DNA from: Micromonospora_H sonneratiae
Lineage (GTDB): Bacteria > Actinomycetota > Actinomycetes > Mycobacteriales > Micromonosporaceae
Direction of reading: 5' to 3'
Length of the DNA stretch: 64,000 nucleotides
NCBI RefSeq assembly: GCF_042679305.1
Contig: NZ_JBHTMP010000011.1
Coordinates: 62,001 to 126,000 of the forward strand
Part shown: positions 1-9,434 of the stretch, one piece after another
Layout: each line of letters opens with the position of its first letter
Numbering within the stretch: the first letter of the stretch is position 1
Position numbers and translations under genes: made by a program
The notes under the pieces: generated by a model
The model's input: the letters and a program-made list of their open reading frames with translations, nothing else
Databases searched by the model: none
Told to the model about the DNA's origin: nothing

Positions 1-56
1 GACAGCGGCCGCCATGGCAGTTCTTCGATACATCGCAATCCTCCCGCCGAGCTGGG

Positions 57-2942
57 TTGAGGGGTGTGGCAGCAGGGCCCGTGTTGATGGGATCTCCGGC
101 AACCGGTGACAGCTCGGCTTTGGCGATGACACTAGGAACGGCGGAGGCTGGCCGAAATCAGGGCAACCCCTTGCTCTGGTGCGCGAAGGACCGTCGGGCG
201 CACTATGATCCGGTGCCAGATTCTGCGACGGCAGTGAATGCGCATCAGGGGGCCACCGGCACCGTGCTGCCAGTGGTGCCAGCCGACGTGTACGGCGCCC
301 GTCGGGTGGTGCTGTTCGGTCCGCCCGGGATCGGCAAGACCGCTGCGGCCGGTGTACTCGGGCAGCAGCTGGGCATGCCTGTCCTAAGGCTGGCTCCGAG
401 CCCACAGGACGCCCAGGTCCCCTACACCGGACTGCTCGAACTCGCACTGGCCCTCCAACCGCTGCCGGCCGCGCGGGAACTCGCGACCGGAATCGACAAG
501 GCCGTCGGAGTGCCGGGCTCTGCCGATCCCGCCGGGACCGCTCTACGGCTGCGCCGGTTGACCGCCACCCTGCTGCTGGACACCCCGCCTCTGACACTGG
601 TGGTGGACAACGCCCAGTGGCTGGATACGGCCAGCGCGGCCGTCTTGCGTTGGGCACTGCGCCTGGCTCCCGACCTTCCCGTCATAGCCGCAGAGCGAAT
701 CTGGCGCCCGGGGAGCGAAGGCCACTGGTGCGGCGAGGACCCCTGTGCGGTACGCATCCCGGCGCTGACACCCGATCAGGTCGCAACCCTGCTGTCGCCG
801 TACCGGCTAACCCCCTACGAGGTCACGCAGACCCACATCCGCAGCGGAGGGAACCCGGCCCTAGCCCTCGCATTCGCCGGGGCCCGCAGCCGCGCCACCG
901 ACCTGCCGGCCGCTCAGGGTCTCGTAGACGACCTGGTCCTGCCGCCGGCCGCCCGCCGACTGGTGAACGAATGGCTGGGCACTGTGTCGGCCGAAGTTCA
1001 GGAACTGTTGACGGTCGCCGCACTCGACGACCGGCCCGACCGCGAACTGCTGAGCCGCCTCGCCGGCCCGCCCGCCGAAAACCTTCTCGCAGAGGCCGAG
1101 GCAGCCGGACTGATCAACATCGGGCAGGTCGACGGGAAGATCCGGTTCGCCGCCGCCGCGATCGGTGCCGAACTCGCGGCCCGACCGCCGGTCGCCACAC
1201 GCAGGCTCCTGCACGCCCGCCTGGCCGAAGCCAGCCGCGACAGCATCCGCCGCGACCGTCACACCACGCTGGCGGCCGACACCAACGACCCGCAGTCGGC
1301 CGACTGCGCCGAACTCGCCGCCGCCCGCGCCCGGCTGCGCGGAGAACCCGCACTAGCGGCCGAGCTCTCCCTGCTCGCCGCCGAACGTACCCCGGAGACC
1401 GACGCCGACCTGCTCACCGAACGGGCGCTGACCGCCGTACGCGACGCCGCCCACAACGGCGACCTGCCCCGCGGCCAGGCTGCCGTCCGCCTCGTCCTGA
1501 ACCACGACAGCAGCCCCGCCAACCGCGTCAACGCCCTCATCGCCCTGATCGACTCAGGCGGACAGCACCTGTACAACGGCGACAAGCTGTTCGCCGACGC
1601 ACTTCACGAAGCGGCCGGACATCCGGACCTGACCGCGCAGATCCTCGTCCGCCAGGCGATCTGGGCCAACGTCAACGGCGATCCCGACCGGGCGTGCGCC
1701 CAGGCTGCCCGGGCCGCCAGCCTCGCCCGGAGCGCTGGCGACACCGCCACCACCGCCATGGCCCTCACGATGCAGGCCCGCATCCAACGCATCCTCGGCC
1801 GCCCCCAAGCCGAGACCACGCTCGGCCACGCCCTGTCCCTGCCACGCAGCACTCACATCCCCGTCAACGCCAGGCCCGAACAGCTCTCCGCCCGGCACGC
1901 CATCTTCGACGACCGTCTGGACGAAGCCCGCAGCGCACTGCTGCCTCTGCTCGTCGAAGCCGAGCGGACCGGAGACGCCGAAGCCACCGTGGATGTCCTG
2001 CGCAGCCTCGCCGAAGTCGAGATCCGCGCCGGACGGTGCGGACTGGCCCTCGACTACGCCGGCCGCGCCCTGTCGCTTACCGACAGAGCCGCCTTGGACC
2101 CCGCACCAACGTGCTACACCTCCGCCCTGGTCGAGGGCACCGCCTCGTGCACCGACTCCGCCCTCGCTCACGCACGCCGCGGGGCGGACACCTCCCGCCG
2201 GGAGGACAACAAAGTCTTCCTCTCCCGAAACCTCTTCGTCCTCGGACATCTTCTCCTGGTCACCGGGCGTCCGAAAGAAGCCCTGGAGGCGCTGGAAGAG
2301 GTCCGTACGCTTGAGAAGCGCCAGCAGGTCCGCGACCCGTCCGTCCTGCGCTGGCACGCCGACCTCGCCCAAGCCCTCATCTCCCTCGGCTACCTCGACC
2401 AAGCCCGCAAACTGCTGACCGATACCCGTCGCACCGCGACTGATCTAGATAGAAGCTGCGTCCTCCCCGTGCTCGACCGCTCCCAGGCACTCCTGGAAGC
2501 CACCCTGGGCAACTACGATGCGGCCGCCGACCTCCTCACCGCAGCAGCCGACCACCTCCGCCACCTGCCCATCGAACACGGTCGAACCCTCCTGGCCCTC
2601 AGCCACACCGAACGACGCGGACGCCGACGCGCCAGCGCCCGCACCGCGGCGCAGAGCGCCGCCGACCTCTTCAGCACGCACCAGGCACACCCCTGGATCG
2701 AAGCCGCCACCCGCACCCTCCACCGGCTAGAACCCGTTCCCGCAGGTACGGTCCCGCGCCTGACCTCCGCTGAACAGTTGTGCGCTGAGCTAGCCGCCAG
2801 CGGAGCGAGTAACCGCGACATCGCCGCCGCCCTCACCATCAGCGTCAAAACGGTCGAAGCAACCCTCACCCGCGTCTACCGGAAACTCGGCCTCCAGTCA
2901 CGCATCCAACTCGCGCGCACTGTTGTCCCGGCGCGTAAGTGA
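57..2942 (+). CDS. LuxR-family ATPase transcriptional regulator (LAL type)
   Basis: A large regulator of about 950 residues. A P-loop (GPPGIGKT, near residues 88-95) opens an AAA/STAND-type ATPase domain, with a Walker B-like segment (TLVVDNAQW) about 90 residues on. A long alpha-helical, TPR-like middle follows. The last 60 residues form a LuxR-type helix-turn-helix (SNRDIAAALTISVKTVEATL). LAL proteins usually bind a ligand or partner, use ATP, and activate target promoters, often in secondary metabolism. The first open start is TTG at 57; an ATG at 87 is more plausible. The stop overlaps the GTG of the following broken integrase by four bases (GTGA). No cognate target operon is visible, so the regulon is unknown. 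Confidence 0.85.
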   Translation: MRGVAAGPVLMGSPATGDSSALAMTLGTAEAGRNQGNPLLWCAKDRRAHYDPVPDSATAVNAHQGATGTVLPVVPADVYGARRVVLFGPPGIGKTAAAGVLGQQLGMPVLRLAPSPQDAQVPYTGLLELALALQPLPAARELATGIDKAVGVPGSADPAGTALRLRRLTATLLLDTPPLTLVVDNAQWLDTASAAVLRWALRLAPDLPVIAAERIWRPGSEGHWCGEDPCAVRIPALTPDQVATLLSPYRLTPYEVTQTHIRSGGNPALALAFAGARSRATDLPAAQGLVDDLVLPPAARRLVNEWLGTVSAEVQELLTVAALDDRPDRELLSRLAGPPAENLLAEAEAAGLINIGQVDGKIRFAAAAIGAELAARPPVATRRLLHARLAEASRDSIRRDRHTTLAADTNDPQSADCAELAAARARLRGEPALAAELSLLAAERTPETDADLLTERALTAVRDAAHNGDLPRGQAAVRLVLNHDSSPANRVNALIALIDSGGQHLYNGDKLFADALHEAAGHPDLTAQILVRQAIWANVNGDPDRACAQAARAASLARSAGDTATTAMALTMQARIQRILGRPQAETTLGHALSLPRSTHIPVNARPEQLSARHAIFDDRLDEARSALLPLLVEAERTGDAEATVDVLRSLAEVEIRAGRCGLALDYAGRALSLTDRAALDPAPTCYTSALVEGTASCTDSALAHARRGADTSRREDNKVFLSRNLFVLGHLLLVTGRPKEALEALEEVRTLEKRQQVRDPSVLRWHADLAQALISLGYLDQARKLLTDTRRTATDLDRSCVLPVLDRSQALLEATLGNYDAAADLLTAAADHLRHLPIEHGRTLLALSHTERRGRRRASARTAAQSAADLFSTHQAHPWIEAATRTLHRLEPVPAGTVPRLTSAEQLCAELAASGASNRDIAAALTISVKTVEATLTRVYRKLGLQSRIQLARTVVPARK

Positions 2943-3973
2943 ACTTCCTTAATACTCCAACGTCAGGCGGTGTCGACCCGCTGGCAGCAACCAAGCGGCT
3001 GGCTGAGTACGGCGACAGCGTGATGACGCTGGCACTACGCGGCTTGGAACGAAAGACGCTCGATCCGTACCTGGCTGGATGGCGAAAGCGCGTTGTGCCG
3101 AGGCGCGGTCACATCCCCGTCCGCATGATTACCAACGGCGCGGTTGACCGGGCCGTTCACGGATGGATCGCGGACGAACACAGCCGATCAACCGTGAAGA
3201 ACAGTCTCGCCGTACTGGTCCGGGTCATGGAGCAGGCTGTTAGAGACGGCGTCATCCCGCGAACCCGGCACAGGTCACCGGATGGCAGCGCGAATACCAA
3301 CAAGCCAAGGACGAATTGGACGGCCCACGCACACTCGCACTGCCCAGTTGGGAGGCTCTGACCACACTCGCCGCCGCACTGGTCGAGCGGTCCGCGAATG
3401 GCTTCACCGGATGGGCCGACGTGGTCATATTCACCGCCTGCACGGCCGCACGAATCGGCGAGGTCTCCGGCATCCGAGCCGAGGACATCGGCCGATATAC
3501 GTGAATGTGGACCGTACGACGACAACCCACACCCGGCCCCGGTGGCCTGATCGACAAGGGCACCAAGGGTAAACGTGCCCGTACGGTGCCACTGATCGAG
3601 GAGGTACGGCCGATCGTGGCCCGCCGGCCTGGACGCCATCACCAAACCGGACTCACGGCTGTTCACCGGTCCACGCGGTGGCCGGATCAGTACCGCCGTT
3701 CTCCGCGACGCGACCCACTGGGATGAGGTGGTAACCAAGCTCGGCTACGAGCACCTACGCCGGCACGACCTACGGCACACCGGGCTCACCTGGATGGCCG
3801 ACGCTGGCGTACCCGTGCATGTCCTACGGGAGATCGCCGGACACGGGTCGCTCACCACAACCCAGCGGTACCTACACCCCGACCGGCAGTCGATAACCGA
3901 CGCCGGAACGGCGCTGAGCGCCCACTTGAAGGCTCGCCGGTCCCCAGGTGGTCCCCAGCTACGCGCGGTCTAG
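2939..3973 (+). pseudogene. Tyrosine recombinase (integrase), broken
   Basis: Three reading-frame pieces together encode a phage/ICE-type tyrosine integrase. The first (from GTG 2939) carries the N-terminal core-binding domain. After a frameshift near 3262, the next frame gives the catalytic Arg region (AARIGEV). A TGA at 3502-3504 sits where TGG would continue the frame. Another shift near 3625 is followed by the C-terminal box with HDLRH, GHGS and the tyrosine context TTQRYLHP. All catalytic residues are still encoded, so the decay looks recent. It lies just upstream of a tRNA-Pro 3' fragment, the usual position for an integrase beside its attachment site. It could no longer excise the island unless rescued in trans. 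Confidence 0.85.
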
Positions 3974-4002
3974 ATCGCAGCACCCCTACTGTTCCAACAC
4001 AT

Positions 4003-4050
4003 GAAGAAGGCCGTTGACCAGGGCATACGCCCCGGTCAACGGCCTTCTTT
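4003..4050. terminator. Strong hairpin terminator after the integrase
   Basis: A 16-17 bp perfect or near-perfect inverted repeat (4003-4019 with 4034-4050) closes a 14-nt loop and ends in TTCTTTCGTTCT on the + strand. It would stop transcription from the integrase, and from the opposite side as well. It lies between the integrase stop and the tRNA-Pro fragment. Confidence 0.8.
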
Positions 4051-4056
4051 CGTTCT

Positions 4057-4091
4057 GTCGGGCTGGCCGGATTTGAACCGACGACCCCTTG
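4057..4091 (-). other. 3' half of tRNA-Pro (attachment-site scar)
   Basis: Read on the minus strand, this segment holds the 3' strand of an anticodon stem (CAAGG), a variable loop, a T arm (GTCGG-TTCAAAT-CCGGC) and an acceptor 3' strand CAGCCCG followed by A. It matches the 3' half of actinomycete tRNA-Pro from memory. The 5' half is absent: upstream on the minus strand the sequence diverges right after the anticodon stem. Actinomycete integrative elements such as pSAM2 use the 3' end of tRNA-Pro as attB, and a broken integrase lies next to it, so this is best read as an attL or attR junction rather than a working tRNA gene. Confidence 0.7.
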
Positions 4092-4557
4092 TTACCAACC
4101 GTAGCCAAATTTAGCTTGTCACTGCTTGCCAATAATGGGCGCTGAGCTGCACAGACATGGTCAGACGCTCGCCACTTCTTGTCACTCTTCGTCAACGCTT
4201 CGCCGGGGTTTTCGGGGGGTAAACGGGGGGCTTGTGCACAGAGCGGCGATAGGTCTTACCGCCGGCCGCTTCCCTACGGCCGGAACCAACGCTCCCCAAG
4301 AAGAGGATCTGCGCTGGCCGCCACAATCCGGTTTCCTGAGGCAGGAGGCTCGTCCCACACCAGCGCAGCATCAGCGGTACGCCAACACCCCCTGCAGCCG
4401 CTCGGAAACAACTTCTCCAAGATCCTCACCGACCGGCCATGACCAGGCTTGTGGGCCCCCTCGCCGGATGACGGACGGACCGCGACGATCGGCAGACCAA
4501 GTGGCGCGGGCGTGTATGGGTCGGCGCGGACGCCGTCGGGTTGCTCGCGGGCGTTGA

Positions 4558-5097
4558 ATGGGTTCCGTGATCGTATGGCTCAACGGCACCCACGGCGCAG
4601 GCAAGACGACAACCAGCGTGCTCGTACAGCAACTCATCCCGGACTCCCGGGTATTCGACGCCGAAAAGGTCGGCGAGACACTCATGGACATCACCCCGGG
4701 ACTACCCGCCACAGACAACTTCCAGCACTGGCCACCGTGGCGGCAACTCGTCGTCGAGACCGCCCGCCGCGTCCTCGACTACACCGGCGGCACCCTCGTG
4801 GTGCCCATGACTGTCCTGATCGAGCCGTACTGGCGCGAGATCAGCACAGGTCTCGCCCATCACGGCATCCCGGTAAGGCACTTCGTACTCCATGCCGACC
4901 AGGACATCCTCCGCGCACGCATAGAGGGGGAACACCCCGTCCCGTCCCCGTTCCGCCTCAAGTACCTCCAGCCCTACGCCGAGGCGGCCCGCACGTGGCT
5001 GCACGCCGAAGCCGAGGTCGTCAACACCACACACCTCACACCCACCCAAGCCGCCCTCCAGATCGCCCTCCAAAACTCAGCCAGCGACGGAGGGTAA
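4558..5097 (+). CDS. TmrB-like P-loop ATP-binding protein, copy A
   Basis: A 179-residue protein starting at ATG 4558 with a Walker A motif near its N-terminus (GTHGAGKT, residues 10-17). The order of motifs (WLNG-x-GAGKT, a DAEKVGETL segment, DNFQHWPPWR, then LVVPMTVL) follows the Bacillus TmrB family of tunicamycin-resistance ATP-binding proteins, which are similar in size. A nucleoside-kinase-like or resistance role is possible, but the substrate is unknown. A near-identical paralogue lies at 28865-29404 within the second copy of the same repeat, so it travels with the element. No partner gene follows; a hairpin terminator lies about 120 bp downstream. Confidence 0.75.
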   Translation: MGSVIVWLNGTHGAGKTTTSVLVQQLIPDSRVFDAEKVGETLMDITPGLPATDNFQHWPPWRQLVVETARRVLDYTGGTLVVPMTVLIEPYWREISTGLAHHGIPVRHFVLHADQDILRARIEGEHPVPSPFRLKYLQPYAEAARTWLHAEAEVVNTTHLTPTQAALQIALQNSASDGG

Positions 5098-5221
5098 GAG
5101 CCCTCGCCGAGCTGAGCCGTCCGATCGTGACCGCCGAGGTCCATGACCTCCGTCCGACGCACCTCGGAAGTCGCGGCGAGCTACGACTTGCCGCCGGACG
5201 TCGCACTGACTGCTGGGATTC

Positions 5222-5248
5222 GACCCTTTCCGCAACCAAGAAGGGGTC
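5222..5248 (+). terminator. Hairpin downstream of TmrB-like gene A
   Basis: A 9-bp inverted repeat (GACCCTTTC / GAAGGGGTC, with one G-T pair) with a 9-nt loop, followed by TTCG. The equivalent hairpin in the second repeat copy (29529-29555) is perfectly paired, so the structure is conserved between copies. Confidence 0.5.
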
Positions 5249-5748
5249 TTCGCACTGCTCCCATTCTGCTCCCAGAGTGCGGGTGCGTCTGGCTCCAGCA
5301 GCATCGCAACTCGCCTACTGCCAGCACCCCGACCTGCGACAATGCAAGGCAACGTCACTTGACCAAGGACATCTGGCCTCTTCCGTGTCAACGAACGGTC
5401 CGCAGCGCTCTGCCAGCACGAACGTAGCGGGCTGCAGGTCAGGGCGAGACGATAAGAGCAGCTCAACCCGCTTAAGGGCGGTTCAGCGCCGTTGAGAGCA
5501 AGCGGCTGCTCCCAACCTGCTCCCACCGCCGACCCTCAGAAGGAACGGTTGCCAGGAAGCTCCGGCTTGGCCCTCCTCCGACATCAAATCCGGCTCGGCC
5601 GAAGGGAACCCTTCCGTCACCACCGGAAGCGAGCCGGAGCCGAATGTGAGCCAGAGCCGTTCGGATGACAGACCCGGGCAGGCGGCCAGCTCCGGTGGCT
5701 GACCTGAGCGGTCCCCGACCCATGCACCGGAATCGGGGACCGCCACGG

Positions 5749-6474
5749 TCAACGGCCGGCGAGCGCCTTCGCCGCCACCGCCGCCACCTGGGGCAGCAGC
5801 TCCCGCGCGTCGGCCTGCCCCAAGGTACGCACCCGGACCTTCGAGACAATCTCCGCCCGGGCCAGGTACACCGTGCACGCCTGGTCGACCTCGTCGGGCG
5901 GACCGCCGAGCCGCTCGCAGAACGCCCACTGCGCGTCCACGCCCGGCAGGGCGGGCAGGACCAGCTCCCCGGTCAACCTCGGCGTACCTTCACGCGAGTT
6001 GTACGTCCTGCAGGTGGTCCGTCTCTGCACCTCGGCGACCACCTGGGTCCCCGGGATGACCTGCTCGTCGCGGACGAAGGGCCTCGTGTACTGCGTGACG
6101 TAGGTCCACGCGGGCGTGTCCTGGCCCGACTCCCACTCCCGCCAGTAGCCCAGCCCGAGCCACTCGAACAGGGTCTCGGGATCACCGCAGGGAGACAGCC
6201 CGTCGGTGGCGGCCGTCTCCTCGCCGACCCGCAGCCCCAGGCCGAGCAGCCCGTCCGGTGCGATGGTCCTCGGCTCCATCCCCTCGGCCGGGCCGCTGTA
6301 GGTGTACCCACTGGGCGCGGGCGAGGGGCTGAACGAGGTCTCGGGGCCGGCCGGCGATGCCGCCCGACCCGGCTGCCGGCCGGCGGTGGACTGGCAACCG
6401 GCCAACCCGGCCACCAGTGCCGCCGCCACAACGACCAGGTGGATACGCCGGGTCACCGGCACGACGTCGAACAT
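5749..6474 (-). CDS. Putative secreted lipoprotein
   Basis: A 241-residue protein whose N-terminus has a short charged segment, a hydrophobic stretch and a lipobox (VAGLAGC, Cys at about residue 27). It should be exported, lipidated and anchored outside the membrane. A Pro/Ser/Ala-rich linker follows, then a globular region with four cysteines that could pair (in GLSPCGDP, RRTTCRTY, WAFCERL and DQACTVY), which fits an extracytoplasmic fold. I do not recognise the family; sensor-type lipoproteins of actinobacteria look similar. The ATG at 6474 overlaps the end of a small open frame on the same strand, suggesting it was once part of an operon. Confidence 0.7.
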   Translation of the reverse strand: MFDVVPVTRRIHLVVVAAALVAGLAGCQSTAGRQPGRAASPAGPETSFSPSPAPSGYTYSGPAEGMEPRTIAPDGLLGLGLRVGEETAATDGLSPCGDPETLFEWLGLGYWREWESGQDTPAWTYVTQYTRPFVRDEQVIPGTQVVAEVQRRTTCRTYNSREGTPRLTGELVLPALPGVDAQWAFCERLGGPPDEVDQACTVYLARAEIVSKVRVRTLGQADARELLPQVAAVAAKALAGR

Positions 6475-6765
6475 CTGTTGCCCTCACTCTGGGTCCGACC
6501 GGATGCCGGCGGCCCCTGCACCGTCGGCGGAGTGGAGTCGCCGAGCGAGAACGTGATCTCGCGGGTGATGCTGCCGCGCAGCGTGTAGCTCTTGGCCAGG
6601 CCCACCACCGACAGCCTACCGACAGTGCTCGTCGGGGATACCCATGAAGAAGGCGCCCTTGTTGAAGTTCCACCGGTCCGGAACCCACCCCGCCTCCTCG
6701 GAAGCGGTGATCCGCTGGCCCCCATTGCCGGCACGCTTAACCGCGTCACCCGAGGCGGACCCGCC
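6453..6765 (-). pseudogene. Probable remnant of a small gene upstream of the lipoprotein
   Basis: Two minus-strand open pieces in adjacent frames have strong G/C preference at third positions. The first (6765-6616) encodes a basic, Trp-containing stretch ending in FMGIPDEHCR and a TAG. The second (6605-6453, possible GTG start at 6605) reads GLAKSYTLRGSITREITF and overlaps the lipoprotein start. A single frameshift near 6610 would join them. I recognise no family. Alternatively the second piece is an independent 50-aa protein translationally coupled to the lipoprotein gene. Confidence 0.35.
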
Positions 6766-7188
6766 CTACATCCCACAACCCCTGGCCCAGGCCTCAGAAC
6801 CAGTCCTCCTCCGACTACTCGGCCGGTCTGATGATGTTGACCAGCTATCGTCCCCCCGTGTCTCAGACTGATGCCGCCATCGCGACGGACCTGGCCCTCG
6901 CCGGCCTGGAGTTCATCGAGCGAATCACGACAGAAGTCCACTTTCCGCTACCAGCGCCCGACCAAGGACCCGCATCCTGCCGCGTCGAGCATGGACGCTT
7001 CGATTCCGCGCCGGACGAAATCGTAGACGTCAACGACCCCGACATGCCGGCAAAGGTCAACGCCGGCTGGTGGCGCATGGCCAACGAGTTTGAGCTCTTC
7101 GACGAACGGCGAGAGTTCCTCCTCGGAGTCAACTACAGCGACCCTGACGCTGTCGGCGACGAGTACCGCTGGGTACGGGTTCGACTAA

Positions 7189-8219
7189 GGCGTGTTTCAT
7201 AAGCCGGTCAGAGCCACTCGGTGATGATGGTGATGGTCAGGACGGCTTGGAAGCGGACCGCCAGCTTGTCGTATCGAGTGGCGACTCCACGGTGGCGTTT
7301 GAGCCTGTTGATGCCGTTCTCGACGGCGTGGCGTAGCCGGTATAGGTCCGTGTCGAACGCGGGTGGGCGGCCGCCCTTGGAGCCTTTGGCCTTGCGGTAG
7401 GCGTCCTGGTCCTTCTTACTGGGGATGCAGGCCTTGATCCCGCGTGAGCGCAGATGGCTGCGGTTGCCGCGGCTGGTGTAGGCCTTGTCTGCCAGGACCA
7501 GGTCGGGGCAGGTGCGGGGCCGGCCCACGCCCAGACGGGTCACGCGGATACGGCGCAGGACGGGGATGAACTGTGGGCTGTCACCACGATGCCCGGCGGT
7601 CACGATCAGGGAAAGGACCTTCTGTCCCTGCTCGCAGGCCAGATGAGTCTTGGTGGTCAGCCCGCCCCTCGATCGACCCAGCGCGTGGTCGGCCGGCTCG
7701 TCGTGCACGCCGCCGGGCGGCTCCTTCTGCAGATGCCCGTCCTTGCGGGCGCCTGCGGCGTGCTGGTGGGCGCGACTGGTCATCGAGTCCACGCTCACCG
7801 TCCAAGCGATCCGGCCCTGCGCGTCGCCGGCCGCCTGCAACGCGGACAGGATTTTGTCCCAGGTCCCGTCACGCTGCCAACGGCGGAACAGGCCGTAGAC
7901 GGTGGGCCAGGGCGCGTACTCGGCCGGGACGTCCCGCCATGGGGCACCGATCCGGATCCGCCACCGGATCCCGTCGATGAGCTGTCGTTTCTCCCACTTC
8001 GGCGGACGACCTGTCGTCGGCGCGGCAGGCAGCAGAGGAGCCAGAACAGCCCACTGCCTGTCGGTCAGGTCATGCCGTCTCGTCACCGCTACGCTTGGCA
8101 CGAGGTCTCCGGTATGAAGTTCTTGCTTGGTCGCAGAACCAGATACCGGAGACCTCTTCAGTTGTCGATCATCGCCACGCCGTGACGTCGATCAAACCCA
8201 CCCACTTTTGAAACACGCC
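7189..8219 (-). mobile_element. Intact IS5-family insertion sequence
   Basis: A 1,031-bp element bounded by imperfect terminal inverted repeats (GGCGTGTTTCATAAG on the left; the complement of the right end reads GGCGTGTTTCAAAAG). It is flanked by a perfect 4-bp target duplication, CTAA, at 7185-7188 and 8220-8223. CTAA-type (YTAR) duplications are characteristic of IS5 elements. It holds one intact transposase gene and is likely still active. Confidence 0.9.
7208..8101 (-). CDS. IS5-family transposase
   Basis: A 297-residue single-frame DDE transposase. The N-terminal domain (LTDRQWAVLAPLLP, then a GRPPKW segment) is typical of the IS5 group. The catalytic acids appear in SVDSM, LADKAY and HAVENGINRLKR (the Y-(2)-R-(3)-E-(6)-K-like box). 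The gene fills the element between its terminal repeats, with no frameshift. It acts on its own ends by cut-and-paste transposition. Confidence 0.92.
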   Translation of the reverse strand: MPSVAVTRRHDLTDRQWAVLAPLLPAAPTTGRPPKWEKRQLIDGIRWRIRIGAPWRDVPAEYAPWPTVYGLFRRWQRDGTWDKILSALQAAGDAQGRIAWTVSVDSMTSRAHQHAAGARKDGHLQKEPPGGVHDEPADHALGRSRGGLTTKTHLACEQGQKVLSLIVTAGHRGDSPQFIPVLRRIRVTRLGVGRPRTCPDLVLADKAYTSRGNRSHLRSRGIKACIPSKKDQDAYRKAKGSKGGRPPAFDTDLYRLRHAVENGINRLKRHRGVATRYDKLAVRFQAVLTITIITEWL

Positions 8220-8508
8220 CTAACCGGGAAGTGGGACTTGGCCGGCAGCGGCTCAACTGCACTCCGCAGCCACTTCGCAGCAGTCTTCACCAAGCGCTTC
8301 GTCCCCGAGTTCACGATGCTGTCCCTCGACCGACGAATGATCCTCAACACGACGGTCTGGGGCAACGCAACCATCAGCACCATCGTCATCCGCCCGGATC
8401 GCCTCACAGGAAATGCCAAGTAGGTCCGGACGAACCGAAGCCCAACCGTCCGCAACTTGTCCGAGCGGACACCGGAAAGCGCGGCTACGAGCGACGGAGA
8501 AGTCACGA

Positions 8509-9184
8509 GCAGTAGAGCAGACGGAGGCGACCTGGCGTCGGTGGGTGGCACAGTACGGCGGGATGAAGGCCGATGACGCCAGACGCTTGAAGGAGTTGGA
8601 GCAGGAGAACGCCCGGTTGAAGAAAATCGTCGCCGAGCAGTTCTTGGACATCGACATACTCAAGGAACTGAACAAGGGAAACTGGTGAGCCCCGGCCGTC
8701 GCCGTCGTGCCGTTGTGGTGCTGCGGGACCGGTTCGGGGTCTCCGAGCGGCGAGCCTGCCGGCTGGTCGGCCAGCACCGGCCGGCGCAGCGGCGGCAGCC
8801 TGCTGAGGCTGATGTGCGGTTGCGGGCCCGGCTGCGTGAGATCTCGGCGCGGTATTCCCGGTGGGGGTGACGTAAAGCGCGTGCAATCGCCGCTCGGGAA
8901 GGGCTGGTGGTCAACCGCAAACGCGCCCGCCGGCTGTGGATCGAGCTCGGGCTCAACGGCCACTCCGGACACGGAAGAACAACGCTGCGGCCCGGCCCGC
9001 CACCAGCGGATGCGCGCCCGACGACCGGATCAGATGTGGGCCCTGGCCTTCCAGGTCGACGTCACCGTCGACGGCCGGCAGGTCCGCTTCCTCAGCATCA
9101 TCGACGAATACACCCGCGACGCCCTGGCCACGCGGGCAGCCCGCTCGTTCACCTCCGACGCCACGGTGGCCATGCTCGACGTAG
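8509..9184 (+). mobile_element. IS3-family remnant (OrfA end and OrfB start)
   Basis: The end of an OrfA-like frame (8509-8688) carries the Glu/Leu-rich coiled coil typical of IS3 OrfA (RRLKELEQENARLKKIVAEQ). It overlaps an OrfB frame at 8685 (VLRDRFGVSERRACRLVGQ). OrfB is broken by frameshifts near 8870 and 8980, then gives an integrase-core stretch (ALAFQVDVTVDGRQVRF, SIIDEYTRDAL). It stops abruptly at about 9184, where an unrelated transposase fragment begins. The ends of the element are missing. Confidence 0.7.
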
Positions 9185-9395
9185 CATCACCACACCGAGC
9201 GAGTTGGCCTACTACCTCTGCCACGGCCCTAGCGGCATGCTCGATGAGGAGTTGATCCGGGTCGCGGGCAGCAGGTGGGCAATCGGGGAATGCTTCCAAA
9301 CCGCCAAGAACGAGGTCGGACTCGACCACTACCAGGTCCGCCACTACGACGCCTGGTACCGGCACATAACCCTGGTTACGGCTTCGCTGGATTCC
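9185..9395 (+). mobile_element. IS701-family transposase C-terminal fragment
   Basis: A short frame reading SELAYYLCHGP, RVAGSRWAIGECFQTAKNE and GLDHYQVRHYDAWYRHITL. This is the C-terminal catalytic Glu region of IS701-type DDE transposases. The same motifs are seen in the complete IS701-family protein at 54423-55631 (for example WPVEECFKQAKQETGLDDY). Both ends are lost: it is fused to the IS3 remnant on the left and ends just before the hydrolase gene. Confidence 0.7.
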
Positions 9396-9434
9396 GGCTG
9401 TAGGCTGCGGAACCGGTTGTCGTAGGGTGCCCGC

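Larger units (their letters stand above)
4084..5660. repeat. 1.6-kb direct repeat, copy A (with TmrB-like gene)
   Basis: This segment is present a second time in the same orientation at about 28390-29961, offset by about 24.3 kb. Similarity starts exactly at ACCCCTTG, inside the tRNA-Pro anticodon-stem fragment, runs through a 460-bp leader, the P-loop gene and about 550 bp of non-coding DNA, and fades after the GAGCC-type repeats near 5660. Small differences occur throughout, so the copies are not recent. Direct repeats of the CTTGTCA type lie at 4115-4130 and 4178-4193 and could be integrase arm-binding sites. No gene is visible in 4092-4557, or in 5098-5660 apart from a hairpin. Confidence 0.85.
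6831..8423 (+). pseudogene. Hypothetical gene split by an IS5-family insertion
   Basis: The 5' part (ATG 6831 or 6834 to 7188) and the 3' part (8224-8423) are in the same frame once the insertion element and one copy of its CTAA duplication are removed. The rejoined frame is 558 bp (185 aa) and reads across the junction as RVRLTGKWDL, ending at TAG 8421-8423. The protein is soluble and acidic in its first half, and I do not recognise it. With the insertion in place the product stops after 123 residues at a TAA inside the IS end. The clean target duplication argues that this gene was intact until recently. Confidence 0.7.

Noticed and set aside
617..2314. A 565-codon + strand frame within the LuxR-type regulator
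   Set aside because: Arg/Pro-rich out-of-frame translation with no domains; the regulator frame has P-loop and HTH motifs.
4057..4091. Intact tRNA-Pro gene
   Set aside because: Only the 3' half is present; there is no D arm or 5' acceptor strand next to it.
5665..6588. A 307-codon + strand frame opposite the lipoprotein gene
   Set aside because: The minus strand shows a lipobox and export signal; the + frame is Arg/Pro/Gly-rich with no motif.
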